This document shows, piece by piece, positions 11,035 through 23,624 of a stretch of 64,000 bases of DNA. A program made the translations under genes and the position numbers. Below the pieces are notes generated by a model, which saw only the letters and a program-made list of their open reading frames with translations, ran no database searches and was not told the origin of the DNA. Source of the stretch: Linepithema humile (taxonomy: Eukaryota > Arthropoda > Insecta > Hymenoptera > Formicidae); contig NC_090133.1 of NCBI RefSeq assembly GCF_040581485.1, positions 22,470,139-22,534,138 on the forward strand, read 5' to 3'. Position 1 is the stretch's first letter. Every line of letters starts with the position of its first letter.

Positions 11035-12643
11035 ATGGTTCAGTATAATGAATTTCAAGCCATTGTGCTTGCTGGAGGGAAAGGCTCTCGTATGACAGAG
11101 CTTACGACAGACCAGCTCAAATGTTTGCTCCCAATTGCAAATGTTCCTATGATTTGGTATCCCCTGCAAGTTCTGGAACGCTCTGGTTTCAAGGAAGCAA
11201 TTGTTATTGTGTCTGAATTAACAAAATCTGATGTATCAGCATCATTGGAAAAACTAGGTTTGAAAATCAAGCTAGAAGTTATTGGAATTCAAGGAGCTGA
11301 GGATCTTGGTACTGCTGAGTCCATTAGACTTATTCATGAAAAGATATATACAGATTTCTTGGTAATATCTTGTGATCTGATCACCAATATCGATATATTA
11401 GACATATTAAACTTATACAGGAAACATAATGCAAGTATAACTGCTTTAATGTTGCCTGTCCCAAAAGTTCTTGATGACTTTGTAACACCAGGCCCAAAAA
11501 ATAAGCAGAAACCAGAAACAGACTTAATTGGCATTGATAATAATACAGGAAGGTTAGTTTTCTTAGCGTCTGCATCTGACTTTGAGGAAACAATCAATAT
11601 CTCACAAAGGCTTCTTAGAAAGCACACTAGTTTTACTATTCATTCGAAATTGATGGATGCACATTTGTATGTCATTAATAAATGGGTATTGGACTTTTTA
11701 GTATTTAACAAGTGAGTAATCTTATTAGTAAATAATATAAAAAAAAGTTTTAAAGACTTAATTATATGACATTTACAACAATTTGTAGGAATTTTACAAC
11801 ATTGAAAGGTGAATTTTTGCCATATATAGTCAGTAAACAATTGTCTAAACCTAAATGTGTGGATGATAGAAATACTTCTATGGTACAAGTGGATTTGAAG
11901 GACGATATCTTTCGTTTTGCTATGGAGAAACCTTTAGATGAGCTGATAAGAAAAATGTCAGCTTTCAATGATCATAACACTGATTTGGAAGAAGCTTATC
12001 ATGGTGACATAATAAGATGTTATGCTTATGTGTCAAATGAAAAATTTGGTCTTAGAGCAAACACTGTGCAAATGTATCATCTTGCTAATGCTAAGGTTGT
12101 TAATATTTAATATATTCATTACATGCTTTATAAAATAGCAACACTAATTTAAGAAACATCTTGAACAGATATCAGAATGGTGGAATGCCGATAATAAAAA
12201 TACCAGCCAATTGTCACTGCTGCCAAGTATCTCGAGCATGGCAAATGTACGCAGTACACAAGTGCAAGAATGTCGTATAGATGATAATGCATTCATTGAT
12301 GAAAAAACATCGCTTAAATATAGTCACATTGGACCTAGCAGCATTGTGGAATCGAAAACAAGAATATCTCAGAGCGTAATAATGGCAAATGTAACTATTA
12401 AGCAAAGGTAAGAATATTATCTGGTCAAAGTATTTATATTTGCCAACTATTTTTATGATTCACTATGCTGCATATTTTTATTGCAGATGTGTTATTCACA
12501 ATTGTATATTGTGCAATGGCTGTATCATTGAAGAAGGTACTGAATTAAAGGATTGCTTAGTTGGAGCTCAACATCTTGTGATATCTGGTAGCCAACATTC
12601 TCGCGAAGTACTCACAGATGCGAACAAGCTTATAGAAATTTAA
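11035..12643 (+). CDS. EIF2B3: Translation initiation factor eIF2B subunit gamma
   Basis: Four exons: 11035-11711, 11789-12095, 12169-12407 and 12487-12643. All are in phase and give 459 residues, against about 450 in other animals. The N-terminus has the nucleotidyltransferase-like motif VLAGGKGSRM (residues about 11-20) followed by LKCLLPIANVPMIWYPL. The C-terminal part is a left-handed beta-helix of hexapeptide repeats (SLKYSHIGPSSIVE…, CVIHNCILCNGCIIEEGTEL). With the epsilon subunit, gamma forms the catalytic arm of eIF2B, the GDP/GTP exchange factor for eIF2 in the cytosol. Intron 2 uses donor GTTGTT, weaker than the others. The joined frame reads ANAK then ISEWW, which fits the family. 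Confidence 0.95.
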
Positions 12644-12916
12644 TTATTTGCAATTATATTATTTATAATTATTTACAAATAAAATTTATGAGTAAAAGAA
12701 AGAAAATTGCATTTTTACTATTGGCGATCCCAATTAATAAAAATATATATTTTTTACATATACATTAATGTAATATATTTTCCAATAGCGAGACAGATTA
12801 TCTCTAAAATAAAACATGTTAGACAAAATTTGCATTGACCTGCCAATTTATAATTTATGTTAGGTATATTATATTTTTCAACATTGTCAGTGCATTTTAG
12901 GCAATTTTGTAACATA

Positions 12917-13001
12917 GATATCTAGGGAAACATAGGAAAGAAAAAGAAATCGTACCAATCGAAAACAATGATTACTTTTTTCCTATTTTTCCCTAGATAT
13001 C
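12917..13001. repeat. Short foldback (A) of 85 bp
   Basis: The arms 12917-12946 and 12974-13001 are inverted copies beginning GATATCTAGGGAAA, with a loop of about 27 bp. The possible flanking duplication ATA is too short to be convincing. This is the first of four foldbacks before RpL37. Confidence 0.7.
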
Positions 13002-13170
13002 ATATTACCAGCAGAGAAAAACCTGAGAGGGGCCACGCTGCCGTTTTTCTTTCGTACGACGCTTTTTCTAGGCTGTACACTAGCGGCGCGTACATCCATT
13101 TTACAGCCTGCCTGGACCTATATGGCCACATCCATTTTCCGGGATGGTAAAAGCAGAGAGAAGACTGAAG

Positions 13171-13322
13171 CCGAGAGCACAAGCTTTTACATAAAGCATA
13201 ACGCATAAGCATAAGGAAATTGATTGGTCTATATATAAGCATAAGCAAATGCATAAGGAAATGGACCAATCAATTTCCTTATGCTTATGCGTTATGCTTT
13301 ATGCAAAAGTCTGTGCTCCGGC
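13171..13322. mobile_element. Foldback MITE (B)
   Basis: The arms 13172-13229 and 13264-13320 are near-perfect inverted copies of about 57 bp. They contain CATAAAGCATAACGCATAAG and end in GGAAATTGATTGGTC. The centre is about 35 bp. The inner arm sequence is shared with foldback C, so B and C look related. There is no coding capacity. Confidence 0.75.
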
Positions 13323-13356
13323 CATTAGTATTACCAGCAAGGGCACAAAAATATTA

Positions 13357-13502
13357 GGGCTTATCCAAACCAATTTGCATTGTCGCATAAACATATGCAT
13401 AAGGAAATTGATTGGTCCATAAACAAATAAATAAGAAAATGGACCAATCAATTTTCTTATGCATATGTTTATGCGACTATGTAAATTTGTCTGGATAGGC
13501 CC
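13357..13502. mobile_element. Foldback MITE (C) with TA flanks
   Basis: A 146-bp element starting GGGCTTATCC and ending GGATAGGCCC, flanked on both sides by TA (13355-13356 and 13503-13504). The arms of about 60 bp contain GCATAAGGAAATTGATTGGT and its inverted copy. A TA target duplication is typical of Tc1/mariner-type elements, but two bases are weak evidence. Confidence 0.75.
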
Positions 13503-13505
13503 TAA

Positions 13506-13667
13506 AAGCTATCACACACAAAATGACTGCATATGCATAGCATAAGACCGTCTCAACCAATGAGCATGCTATGTAAATCAATATGGCGCCTTTATGCTAG
13601 ATATTCATTGGTCGATACGGTCTTATGCTATGCATATGCAGTTATGGCATTTTGTGTGTGATGGCCT
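13506..13667. mobile_element. Foldback MITE (D) with TAA flanks
   Basis: A 162-bp inverted repeat whose arms read A(A/G)GC(T/C)ATCACACACAAAATG inward, then CATATGCATAGCATAAGACC. It is flanked by TAA at 13503-13505 and 13668-13670, as expected for the 3-bp targets of PIF/Harbinger elements. It directly abuts element C and lies about 140 bp from the RpL37 start codon. Confidence 0.75.
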
Positions 13668-13810
13668 TAATACCCTCATCAAAATTAGTTCCAATCGGCA
13701 ACTATAGAGGCATTAGAGCATGAACGATGGAACGTGATGGAACGTTTGGACTAGTTTGGACTTGAAACGTCGTGTATTGGTCCTTGTTCCGGTTTGCCTT
13801 TTTGTCTAAA

Positions 13811-14867
13811 ATGGTAAGTGTAGATTTTTGTTATTGAAATCTATTTATTTCGCTGCAATCTTATTCGTTAACCGGTTTAATAACTCCGAAAAGATGTCTT
13901 TAATTTTTACAGAATCCATATAATTACATAGAATCGGACAATAAGAAATATTGGTTTGCATAATAATTGATACAATATCGTATAGGTTATGACTATGTTT
14001 ATCCTGATGTATGCTCAATTTATAGAATACATTTATTTTCTATACAATTGTTTATTATTACAGAAGTTATTCAAATTAATTTTTTTTAGCTATTCTTTAT
14101 CATTGTTTTTAAGTTTATTTTGGTATTAACGAGTTGGACATCATAGGTTATGCTAACCACGTTATTTTTTTGTTTACAGACGAAGGGTACATCAAGTTTT
14201 GGTAAACGGCGTAATAAGACGCACACGTTGTGCAGAAGATGCGGACGTAGTTCTTACCACATCCAGAAATCGCAATGTGCACAGTGTGGTTATCCAGCGA
14301 AAAAGATGCGTTCGTGTAAGTTTTCTAATAATTTTATAGAGAACTGTCACTCTTATGTCTAACTTAAATATCGAAAAACAAAATATTTAATGTTATATAT
14401 ATATATATAATTTAGTAATATTAATTAAAGCTTTATTTAATTATTTAATAGATAACTGGTCAGTCAAGGCAAAGAGAAGGAAGACTACTGGTACTGGTCG
14501 CATGCGTTATCTTAAAATTGTTCGCCGCAAGTTTAAGTAAGTTATAATGATTATATTAAGAAAATAATAGTAAAAAAATAGTATAGAGCGAATAAAATCA
14601 AATTGAAAATGTGATCTTTGAAGTAAATGCTAAATATTTTTGCTAAACTAAAGCTCACACTTTTAATTTGATTTTATAATCTATCAGGAACCATAACATA
14701 TTTGTTAGTAGAATAAATAACAAAATATTTAATAAAAATAAAACTTTAACGGTTACTGTTTTGCTATTTGATATGTTTTTGTATGCATACAGAATTATTT
14801 TATATATTTTTTCAGGAATGGATTTAGGGAAGGTTTGCCAAAACCTAAAGCTGTTGCTGCTAAATAA
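13811..14867 (+). CDS. RpL37: 60S ribosomal protein L37
   Basis: Four exons: 13811-13813, 14180-14315, 14452-14536 and 14816-14867, giving 91 residues. The first coding exon contains only the ATG, directly followed by GTAAGT, a classic ribosomal-protein layout. The protein begins MTKGTSSFGKRRNKTHTLCR and has the zinc-binding Cys pairs CRRC and CAQC, then a basic C-terminus RMRYLKIVRRKFKNGFREG. L37 binds rRNA in the large subunit. Just upstream, CGGTTTGCCTTTTTGTC (about 13790-13807) is a pyrimidine-rich stretch that could be the TOP/TCT-type start region used by ribosomal-protein genes. Introns 1-3 are about 366, 136 and 279 bp. Confidence 0.97.
14592..14677 (+). other. Imperfect hairpin inside RpL37 intron 3
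   Basis: The arms 14592-14618 (ATAAAATCAAATTGAAAATG…) and about 14651-14677 pair over about 27 bp, with one G-U pair and two mismatches around a loop of about 30 nt. Size and shape resemble a microRNA precursor or the stem of a tiny decayed MITE. Nothing in the sequence proves that it is processed. Confidence 0.4.
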
Positions 14868-15897
14868 TCAATGTCCTGTCTTATTGCCTGATAAGGTTGT
14901 ACACATTTTGACACAATAAAATACAAAATAAAAATGTTTAAAATCCAATCATAACATCATTGTTATAATTAGAATTCCTTATAATTCAATAAGATACATA
15001 TGTTTTTTTATAATTCCATAGGATTATATATATATCTCTCTCTTTTGGAATTATCTGTTCCAAGGCTTATATTAAGTCTCATGTTTTTTTATATCGGTTA
15101 AAGCTTTGATACAATTCTGTGTAAGATTTATAAAAAGTGAAGTCTAACAAATTCTTACGTTATTCCAACAATAGATAAGATATAATTTTATTATCATGGT
15201 TCCATTTTTCTATTAAACACCGTTTATAAACACTGGAGATTAACTTCTGAGAAACTTGTGTGCGCATTCTTATGTATTATATCACATCTGACAAGAAAAT
15301 TTAAAGAAATACATGATCGCAAAGATAACGCGCGTCGTTTGCACTGCGCAACCTCAGCGGAATTTTTGATTGTCGCGGCGTCGTATATTTAGCGGGCTTT
15401 CGACCTCGCTAAACAGTACGATCGATGCAAGATGATAACTCGGATGATTGGTGCTGCAATTCTATCGTGCATCTAGGCGTTCGCCGATACTGCAACCGAA
15501 GATAAATCGATCTTCAGTCAGCCAGTTTGGGAGTTATGCCACGAAATAATATTCAGCACACATTTCGTCTTCACAAACACCGCAGAATTAAGGAGAATTG
15601 TTCAATTAAATAACAATCAATTTAAAAAGGAAGAAAAACGCATTTGGAAACAAATTCAGAAACAAAAATACCAAAGATTGAATGCATCCTGTTGATGCAT
15701 TGTTTCTGACGTACGGCGATCGAGAAGAAAATAATTTGTTGAAAAAAATAAATATTAACATCTCAGCACATACGTACAGTTTTCAAGGAATATTTACAAT
15801 TATAGAAATTTTCTGCTTTATATAATCTATTATAAAATTTATTGAGAAGCAAAGTACAGATTTTTATAACAGAGTTTTTCGCGATAATTTTTCACAA
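14868..15897. other. Spacer between RpL37 and the Mpv17-like gene
   Basis: RpL37's 3' end has AATAAA at about 14915. A less AT-rich section at about 15300-15500, with CG-rich words such as CGCGCGTCG, is the likely promoter and 5' untranslated region of the Mpv17-like gene. I see no gene of its own. Confidence 0.5.
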
Positions 15898-16973
15898 ATG
15901 GGTCTTTTGCGTCAGCTACTATTTGGTAAGTATAATGCTTATTTTATTAAAAGATTTAAATTATCGCATATTTCATTAATATAAGAAATTAAATTTGGTA
16001 TTAAAATTATGTGGATGCTCGATCGTCTGTCTTTCTAGGTAAATATCTACTGGTCACCAACACGGTAAGCTGCGGCTTGATGATGGCAGCAGGAGATGTA
16101 ATCCAGCAACGCAGCGAACATTGGAAAAAAAATTATTTTCACAAATACTTCCCGAGCAGCGTTATGGCAGCGTCGCCGGAAGATGAAGAGATGAAGATAA
16201 CTTCCTGCGCTTCTTCGTATGGGCACGATTACACGAGAACCAGGAACATGACGATTGTGGGGTTGCTCCAAGGCCCGTTTCATCATTGGTTCTACTTGTT
16301 TTTGGAAAGAATTTTGCCAGGCAGAAGCGCAAAATCGGTTGTTAAGAAAACGCTTCTCGACCAATCCATCGCGAGTCCCACGTGTCTGGCAATATTTTTC
16401 GTCGGCCTCGGAATTATGGAGCATCGTGAAATCGAGGAGATTTGCAAGGAGCTGAAACTAAAGTTTGCTGACACATGGAAAGTATGTATCGCAGCAAATT
16501 ATATGTTGATCAGTATTTAAAAATCACCAATTATATGTAAAAATCTGCAAAAGTAATTAATATAGAAAATTTTTAGAAAAGAAAAGTGATAATTATTAAA
16601 CAATAACTTAAATCTAACGGATGGAGTGTTAAAAAAGATAAAAAAAAAATTGCTATTAGATTTCTTCTTAAGAATTATATATAAATAAAATATGTAAATA
16701 ATTTAGAATATTATGCTGCTAGGTTGATTGTTGTTTTTGGCCACCCACGCAATGTATTAATTTCCTCTTTGTGCCCTTGCATTATCGAGTACTTTATACA
16801 AATGCTATGACGATGGTCTATGACATTTTTCTGTCTTATATAAAATACGTAAGTGTTACCTGCACAGTATTTATCGTGTTATTATAAATAAAAGTAAATG
16901 CATATTAAATTGCGAAAAATCATAATAAAATGATAATTTCTGATTTAATTTACAGGACGCTGATTTTGAATGA
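15898..16973 (+). CDS. Mpv17/PMP22 family protein (Mpv17-like 2 type)
   Basis: Four exons: 15898-15925, 16039-16481, 16723-16848 and 16956-16973, giving 204 residues. The start MGLLRQLLFGKYLLVTNTVSC and the sequence GLMMAAGDVIQQ are typical of the family's N-terminus. GLLQGPFHHWFY is the conserved central motif, and the third exon carries the family signature WPPTQCINFLFVPLHYRVLY. Members are four-helix proteins of the inner mitochondrial or peroxisomal membrane. Mpv17L2 is linked to mitochondrial ribosome assembly, and the subfamily choice here is tentative. The last exon encodes only DADFE. The length matches the family. Confidence 0.9.
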
Positions 16974-19157
16974 TAAGAAGAAATCTCACAGTCTGAATGG
17001 ACTAGTCTAAATAAAATAAAACTGTAATAATTGCATGCTCTATATTCTATATATATGTTTATATTAATTTTATGTAACAATGTGTAATAAAATGTTAATA
17101 TTTCCGAAAGTAAGATTGTTGCACCTTTCCATATCGATCCCTTATCGCAATCTATTTGTTTGTTTTTACGATTTTTGCCAGATAATAAGTGCAAGTAATT
17201 ATATGTTACAATTCCTGATGCGATATGTACAAAGTTGTCGATAACAATAAAAATACGTGTGATATTAAAAAATAAAATATTATTAAGACAAATAAATCAA
17301 CTATTATCTTACGAGTTTTCTTTCGAAAGAGACAATAATTCTTGTGCTATTAATTGCAAATTTTATTTATCGTTAGCTGTTCGCAAATGTTAAGTGCATC
17401 AAAATTTTCTCCCAAATTTAGTTTTTTAAATATACTTACATTAAAAACGTAATATCAGATTCATATTTATCTTTTTATGTTACTCAACAAGATTGCGAGA
17501 ACGGAGCGTTCTACTATACGACATTGTTAATTCATTATTGGATAAATTTGATGTCGTGAGTGATATAAATTAGATGACACTAATAAACTTCCGCCATACG
17601 ATTATTTATGTACGAAAGAATGGAAAGTAATAGCAATCGCCTGATCAAACTAATTCTTACGGACATATAACAATGCGCATCCCAAAACAATCTATACCGA
17701 TTGCCTTATCAGACACAATAATCACTTATTGAGTTTATTTATTTGCTCGACAGCTATTGTTTGGCATTTGGCGACGGCGGGATTACGCAGTCTTCTAAAC
17801 AGTCGCCGTCACGAGCACAAATACGATTAATGGACATAAACACAAACAATAAATTTAGCGCTGCGCAACACAACGACTGCCGTTCCTACACGTGGAATGT
17901 GCAATTTGATAACAAAGCTCGCGTGTCATCATTCTCTCATTCGATTCTTTTTATTTCATTAATAAGGAATAAGTGTCTAGTAATGCTCTTGCATTCTTTG
18001 ATAAAATTAATGACGTCGTATTGCCAGTATTTCCTCGGACAATGTTACTTACTCCTTTTATATCTTCTTAATCCGTTACATTTTTTTCCACACAGTGCAT
18101 GACAATGCTAATAAATCATAGTTCCTTATTCCGATAGATTATCGATGATACACGATCATCAATGTCATGGAAAGTTTTCAATTAATGCTTGAGATAATAA
18201 TCTTTACGCGCGTCAATAATCTCCTTTGTATGTGTGTCAATAACCTTTGGCCGCAAAATTCAGTTGCAACATAAATGACGAAATGTTAATTGAAATCCTG
18301 ATATAAAAAACGCATCGATCATATCGAAAATTCCGAATGCCAGTTTTATCTTTTCGCATAAATTCATTGTTAATCGCATTGCGCAAGATTGCACGGTTCA
18401 AAGGTATTGCAAGATGATGCATTAATAATAAATTAAAGTTAAAAAGAAAATTTGGTAATATAAATGCTACTCATATGAGTGAGAAAACGAGTGAATACAC
18501 AATTCTACACGACCCGATGCGTTTCAGATGAAAATTTCTACTCTGCATCTGCATATTCTGACACACTACTACACTATAGTCACTCTGCGTTCGCATAATA
18601 ATGCAGTGTAACCTGTTGCGCGTATCGAACCTAAGCGTGCCATGCGTTCGAGCGGCGCCTGTTGCCGTGTTTGAGTCTTTCCGCCATTCGTTCCATCTCG
18701 TGTCTCATTTATCGCTGATAATGCGACGACGGTAATTACGAGGAATCTTTTCTTACAAAGGTCAGGTTGCCGTAATTCGCGTCACGTTATATTTAAATTT
18801 TGCCGCGGCGGCGGTCCGGTTCCGGCGCGTTTTGCGCGTGCGGGAACACGGAGCGCGCCCCCGGCGATTTACAATCATAAACTGCGGCATTCGCTTTGTA
18901 TGTATGTATATACTTATCGCGGGAGCGTGGTTTTATTATGATTTTTCAGCGCCAGGTGGCTGCGTTTTTGTTGTCGATTTGCCGTCGGCGACGCGGCGCG
19001 GCTCCCTCAGCGCCATTACATCGATAAATGTCATAGCGGCCCGCCAGTGTAAGACGCCGTTGAGAAACCCGTCAAAAACCTGTCACTTCCCTTCTCCGCC
19101 GAAGAACGAAATCGCTTTTTCAAATAGTTACGCGTCCCGGTCGCGCAGCGAGAGGAT
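16974..19157. other. Intergenic region ending in a GC-richer promoter
   Basis: From 16974 to about 18560 the sequence is AT-rich, with no supported gene. The ORFs at 16871-17194 and 17743-18102 match nothing known. From about 18600 to 19157 it becomes markedly CG-rich (for example TTGCCGCGGCGGCGGTCCGG at about 18799), which suits the promoter and 5' untranslated region of the RCC2 homologue. Confidence 0.55.
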
Positions 19158-21407
19158 ATGTCGAGTAAACGGAAACTCGCGGTCGCCAAGCCGAAGAATC
19201 GCACCAAGTTGCGCAAGGTTGAATATGACGAGGAGGACATTTCCAGTGAACAGGACTCGGAGGTTGACGACGCCGAAGCCGGCTCAAACGCTGACGGCGA
19301 GGACGCTGCCGTCGAGGACACGCTCGCGGACGTCTCGAGCATACCCGAGCTACCAGCTCCGGAGGTGATCTTGGTTTCTTCCTCGCGATTAAGCACGCCT
19401 GCCTGTCGCGCTTGGACGCACTCGGTTTTCTCACGAGAAACCAATTCATTTCCTCGGTCTTTGTATCGAATAAAAATGATCATGAATTAACATTATCACT
19501 GTCTTATATTCAGATATTAAAACATGAATATTTAGACGAATTAATATGTACGTATATGTATCAGAGTCTGTTATTAATATTTAAGCTGTTAATTAATTGC
19601 ATTAATTTTAGGATCAATAATTTTCCATTTCTCTTGTAACTGTATCTATATTCAGAAGATAAAATTCATATTTAGCATTTTGATGCAACTAGTTTTTGAT
19701 AATAGTATTGAAATCAAGTTAATTATACTTTTACAGTATACTATACTATACTTACTATATACTTTTTTTTCAATTAATTTCAATTAAATTGAAAAAAATA
19801 AAAGTATATTGTGGTATTACATTATATATTGCACACATAGTAAAAATAATTATTAAATCTTTCTTATATTAGGGTGGCTGGGGTAAACCTGGAACATTGC
19901 TCATGTGTGGCCTTACTAATTGGGAAATGGCTGGTCGCAAAGCACCGCCGAAGGGGGTAAAAGCGAACGTAGGACGTAGTTTATGGACGCCGCACACTTT
20001 CAAAAATTTGAATAATGCAAGAGTACGACTGATCGCATCTGGTCCCGCTGCTTCCCACAGCATTATTGTTACCGAGGATAATAGATGCTTAGCTTTTGGT
20101 AGAAATGATAAAGGTAAACAATATCATGTATCATTAAAAGAGTAATACTCGTGAAAGTGTATAAATATACACTCTGGCACAAGGTGATACGTCTTGATAA
20201 AACTTTATAGTGTAATTGAATTTGAATTTGCATATGTATCTCTAGTTTTGAGTTATATTCAGCAAGACATTGTCGCTTATATTGTACAATGTTTACAGGT
20301 CAATTGGGAGTTGGAGATACAAAGCGTCGTGACGAGCCCACCGAAGTCGAAGCCTTAAAAGGACATACGGTTATAGGAGCGGCGTGCGGACGCAATCATA
20401 CTCTATTTTTAACAAGCCGCGGTATAGTTTTTGCCGCTGGCGACAATAAACTGGGCCAGTGCGGGGTCGGCAAGAACGACCCTTGCGTGGTGACCGCCAA
20501 GAAGGTGAAGTACACCGGACCGCCGATAGTGAAAGTGGGATGCGGCGCGGAGTTCTCGATGATTCTGGACATCAAGGGCGGCCTGCACTCGTTCGGTTGT
20601 CCGGAATACGGCGCCCTCGGTCATAATACCGACGGCAAATACTTCGTCACGAACACAAAGATGGCATTTCATTATGAAAAAGTGCCTAAGCGAATCATTT
20701 TGTACGTGGAGAGAGGCAAGGACGGTCACGCGGCGCCGCTGGACCGCGTCGAGATAACAGACTTCAGCTGCGGCCACTATCACACAGTCGCCATCGACAG
20801 CAAGAACCGCGCGTTCTCCTGGGGATTCGGCGGAATCGGTCGTCTGGGTCACAATGAGCAGCGCGATGAACTGGTACCGCGCCTGATCAAGTTCTTGGAG
20901 CCACCTAATCGCGGCGTTCGCGCGGTTCATTGCGGCAGCACGTATAGCATCGCGATCAACGTGCACGGTTCCGCCTTGATGTTCGGCCAGACCAAGCGCA
21001 CCGGCGAAGCCAACATGTATCCCAAGCCCATTCAGGATCTGTCCGGTTGGGAGATCCGATGCGTCGCTTGCTCGCAGACGAGCGTGGTGGTCGCGGCCGA
21101 CGATTCCGTCATCGCTTGGGGCGCCAGTCCCACATTCGGAGAATTGGTAAAATAGAATTAAAGATAGATAGAATCAAATTGCACTTTAAACATTTCCAGA
21201 AACAAATGCATAATTCGTAATCTCTTTTCCTGCTAGGGCTTCGGTGAAATGCGAAAATCGTCGACCACTCCGATGGAAGTGAAAGCTTTGGAGGGTTTAT
21301 ACATCACTGCCGTTACATGTGGTTTGTCTCATACGCTTATGATCTGCCGAGACGACACCGAGCAGGAAAGGGCCAAGATTAATAAACTCCAGGTGTACTC
21401 CGTTTAA
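19158..21407 (+). CDS. RCC2: RCC2 homologue (RCC1-repeat protein, TD-60)
   Basis: Four exons: 19158-19364, 19873-20113, 20299-21146 and 21237-21407. All are in phase and give 488 residues, against about 520 for vertebrate RCC2. A basic N-terminus (MSSKRKLAVAKPKNRTK) and an acidic stretch are followed by RCC1-type beta-propeller repeats: CGRNHTLFLTSRGIVFAAGDN, CGAEFSMILDIKGGLHSFG, CGHYHTVAIDSKNRAFSWGFG and CGLSHTLMI. The RCC2-specific start GGWGKPGTLLMCGLTNWEM is present. RCC2 works in chromosome-passenger function and in Rac1/Arf6 control in other animals. The longer GC-rich open frames overlapping or opposite this gene are shadows. Confidence 0.93.
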
Positions 21408-23624
21408 GGTACAAGAAGTGTATTCTTCGGTTGCGTAAACGAATTTCTATTGTGTCACTATGCAGATGATCGAATCGGAAGGCGGGTTCTCATTCTTTCA
21501 GCGAACCACAGCGATATATTTCGACGAATATTAAATGGAGAATCGATAATCTGAGAACGGTAACAGTAGATTAACGGTAACGTCACGAAACGTCCAGGAG
21601 AGATAATAGGATTAGATATTATACGCTACTTTGTACTTCCAGTTTTTACTTAACGCGGGAAAGAAAGTTAATCTGCGTAACATTTGAAACCCATTCTGTT
21701 AGCAGCTCAGGATATAGACCAAACAAGATAGATGCAAAAATATATTTTGATATTTTATTGAAGTTTGCCGCAATTTTTCAGCAGAATGGAAATAGTTGTT
21801 TCTATATGGAGAAGCTGGAGAAACTGCAAAGAGAACGTTATAGAACGTAGCAGTAACTGCGTTTATTTTTATCGCTTTCTTAATCGATTTACATGTTCAA
21901 ATTGTTTATGACATTGATTCATCACAGTAGTACCTGAATCATTACATCTGCAGGAATCGTTTTTACAATGCGTGTGCGGAGATACTATTTCTGTACATGA
22001 TCAACGTGAGTGAGATCATTCAAGCGTAAATAATATTTTATCAATATATACGAATTAAATTTCGACGTGTTTTATTAATTTAATAAGACAATAATTTAAT
22101 ATTTTTTTTTTTTTTTTTTAATAAAAAATAACTAATGGAAGATACATAAATCATTTAATTTTATTTTTATTATAATAGTAGGTTTTTACACAAACATATA
22201 GAACTTTAATTTCATTGAACACATTATGTATCATAGAGTGATACAAGAGAGCTGTGGAAGTTGTAAGTTTCTTGCTAGAGATTAGTGTCCATCAAATTCA
22301 CGTATACATATTTTAGGGTATTCTTCTTTTAAGCCGTATAGCACAAGTTTCTCGTCTACTCTATCGCGCGTACATGGATACGTAAAAAATGTTGGTCGAG
22401 TACATGATAAAATAAAAGACTCAGGAAGTGCGTTTAGTATTTCTTGTACTAATGAACTTCCAATTCCGATCACTGCCAAGATGTATTATGAACATCTTTT
22501 ATTGTGATGTCAGACATTCATTCCATTCCGTTCCACGTAATACTCTCATGCGATTTCTGCACTGAAATATTGTTCTGATAATATTGAATCTTGAGACGAA
22601 TGTACAAGTCCAATTATCAAATAAACGAATTTTTTAAGAAATTTACATTTTAGATTTTTTCATTTAACAACCTTCACAAAAAGTGTCCACCAATTTTCAG
22701 AATAGTTTTATTTATTTATTTGTGCCAATTCAATATTACATTGCTTCTTTTTATCAATTCATTTTGCTTGCAGGAAATGCTAATACTTTCATTCTTGTAC
22801 GAAGTTAGCTATTTTTTTTTTCAATCTTCTCTCAAAAAAGCTCAAAAATAGATAAGTTTATACATTTTATTTTGTAAAGATAGGCAATTGTTATCGATTA
22901 ATTGTATGCAAATTTGTTTTATATTAAAAAATATTCAGAAATAATAATATATCCAGAAAATGCTTTATTTACAAACGAATAAATTACAATAATGTATATT
23001 TCACATCGTGTATATATCACCACCATAATTATACTGAAATCTCTTTATAAAATATATACTAGCGCTACTTTTTGGCACAGTATATATTTCTAATAAGAGA
23101 TATATTACTGTAAAATCTAAAAATTAGCACATAATATGCACAAAGTAGTGAAGCAAGGTCTTTAGATACATTTTTACAGTATAATACACGTTCTTCAGCT
23201 CTAACAATGATATGCGTCAAGCGCACATGTTGTGCAGATTATAAAATGACAAACACAATTAAAGACTATAAAAATGTTGGAGCTACGACTACTTGTACAA
23301 AAATGTGATTGATGGGCGAATATCAACGTTGGTCCATACCAACATTCTATTAAATGGCTACATTCTTCTCATTTGTATTTACAGGAACACAAAATTCCAT
23401 TTATTAATGCCATAGACTTTTATGCCAAATTTAAGACTAATAGTAGTCCGTGTGTGAAGCAACATGCATGTCTTCTGACAAGTAAGAATGCATAGTATGT
23501 GCGAAGCCAATGATGTATTCGAGCTGTCTTATGTCACATGCAGCATCTCGTAGAATTACTTTCCATGCAAAGTCTCAGACTTGATGTAGTGTAAATATAT
23601 TTGTTATATCCTCATCACAGTCGA
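21408..23624. other. Convergent 3' regions of RCC2 and Rab18
   Basis: No supported gene. A T run lies at about 22103-22121. The 65-codon minus-strand ORF at 22282-22479 has fairly normal composition but no recognisable family. The section at 22980-23620 is probably the long 3' untranslated region of Rab18. Confidence 0.5.

Noticed and set aside
18832..19368. 178-codon plus-strand ORF overlapping the RCC2 start
   Set aside because: It lies in the GC-rich 5' region and in another frame; its Arg/Ser/Thr-rich product matches no family.
19031..19483. Two long minus-strand ORFs opposite RCC2 exon 1
   Set aside because: Low-complexity antisense of the acidic N-terminal region.
20409..20966. 185-codon minus-strand ORF opposite RCC2
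   Set aside because: It is antisense to a conserved RCC1-repeat exon and has no recognisable content of its own.
22282..22479. 65-codon minus-strand ORF with fairly normal composition
   Set aside because: No family is recognised, no supporting splice partner, and it sits between two convergent 3' ends. It is kept only as a remark.
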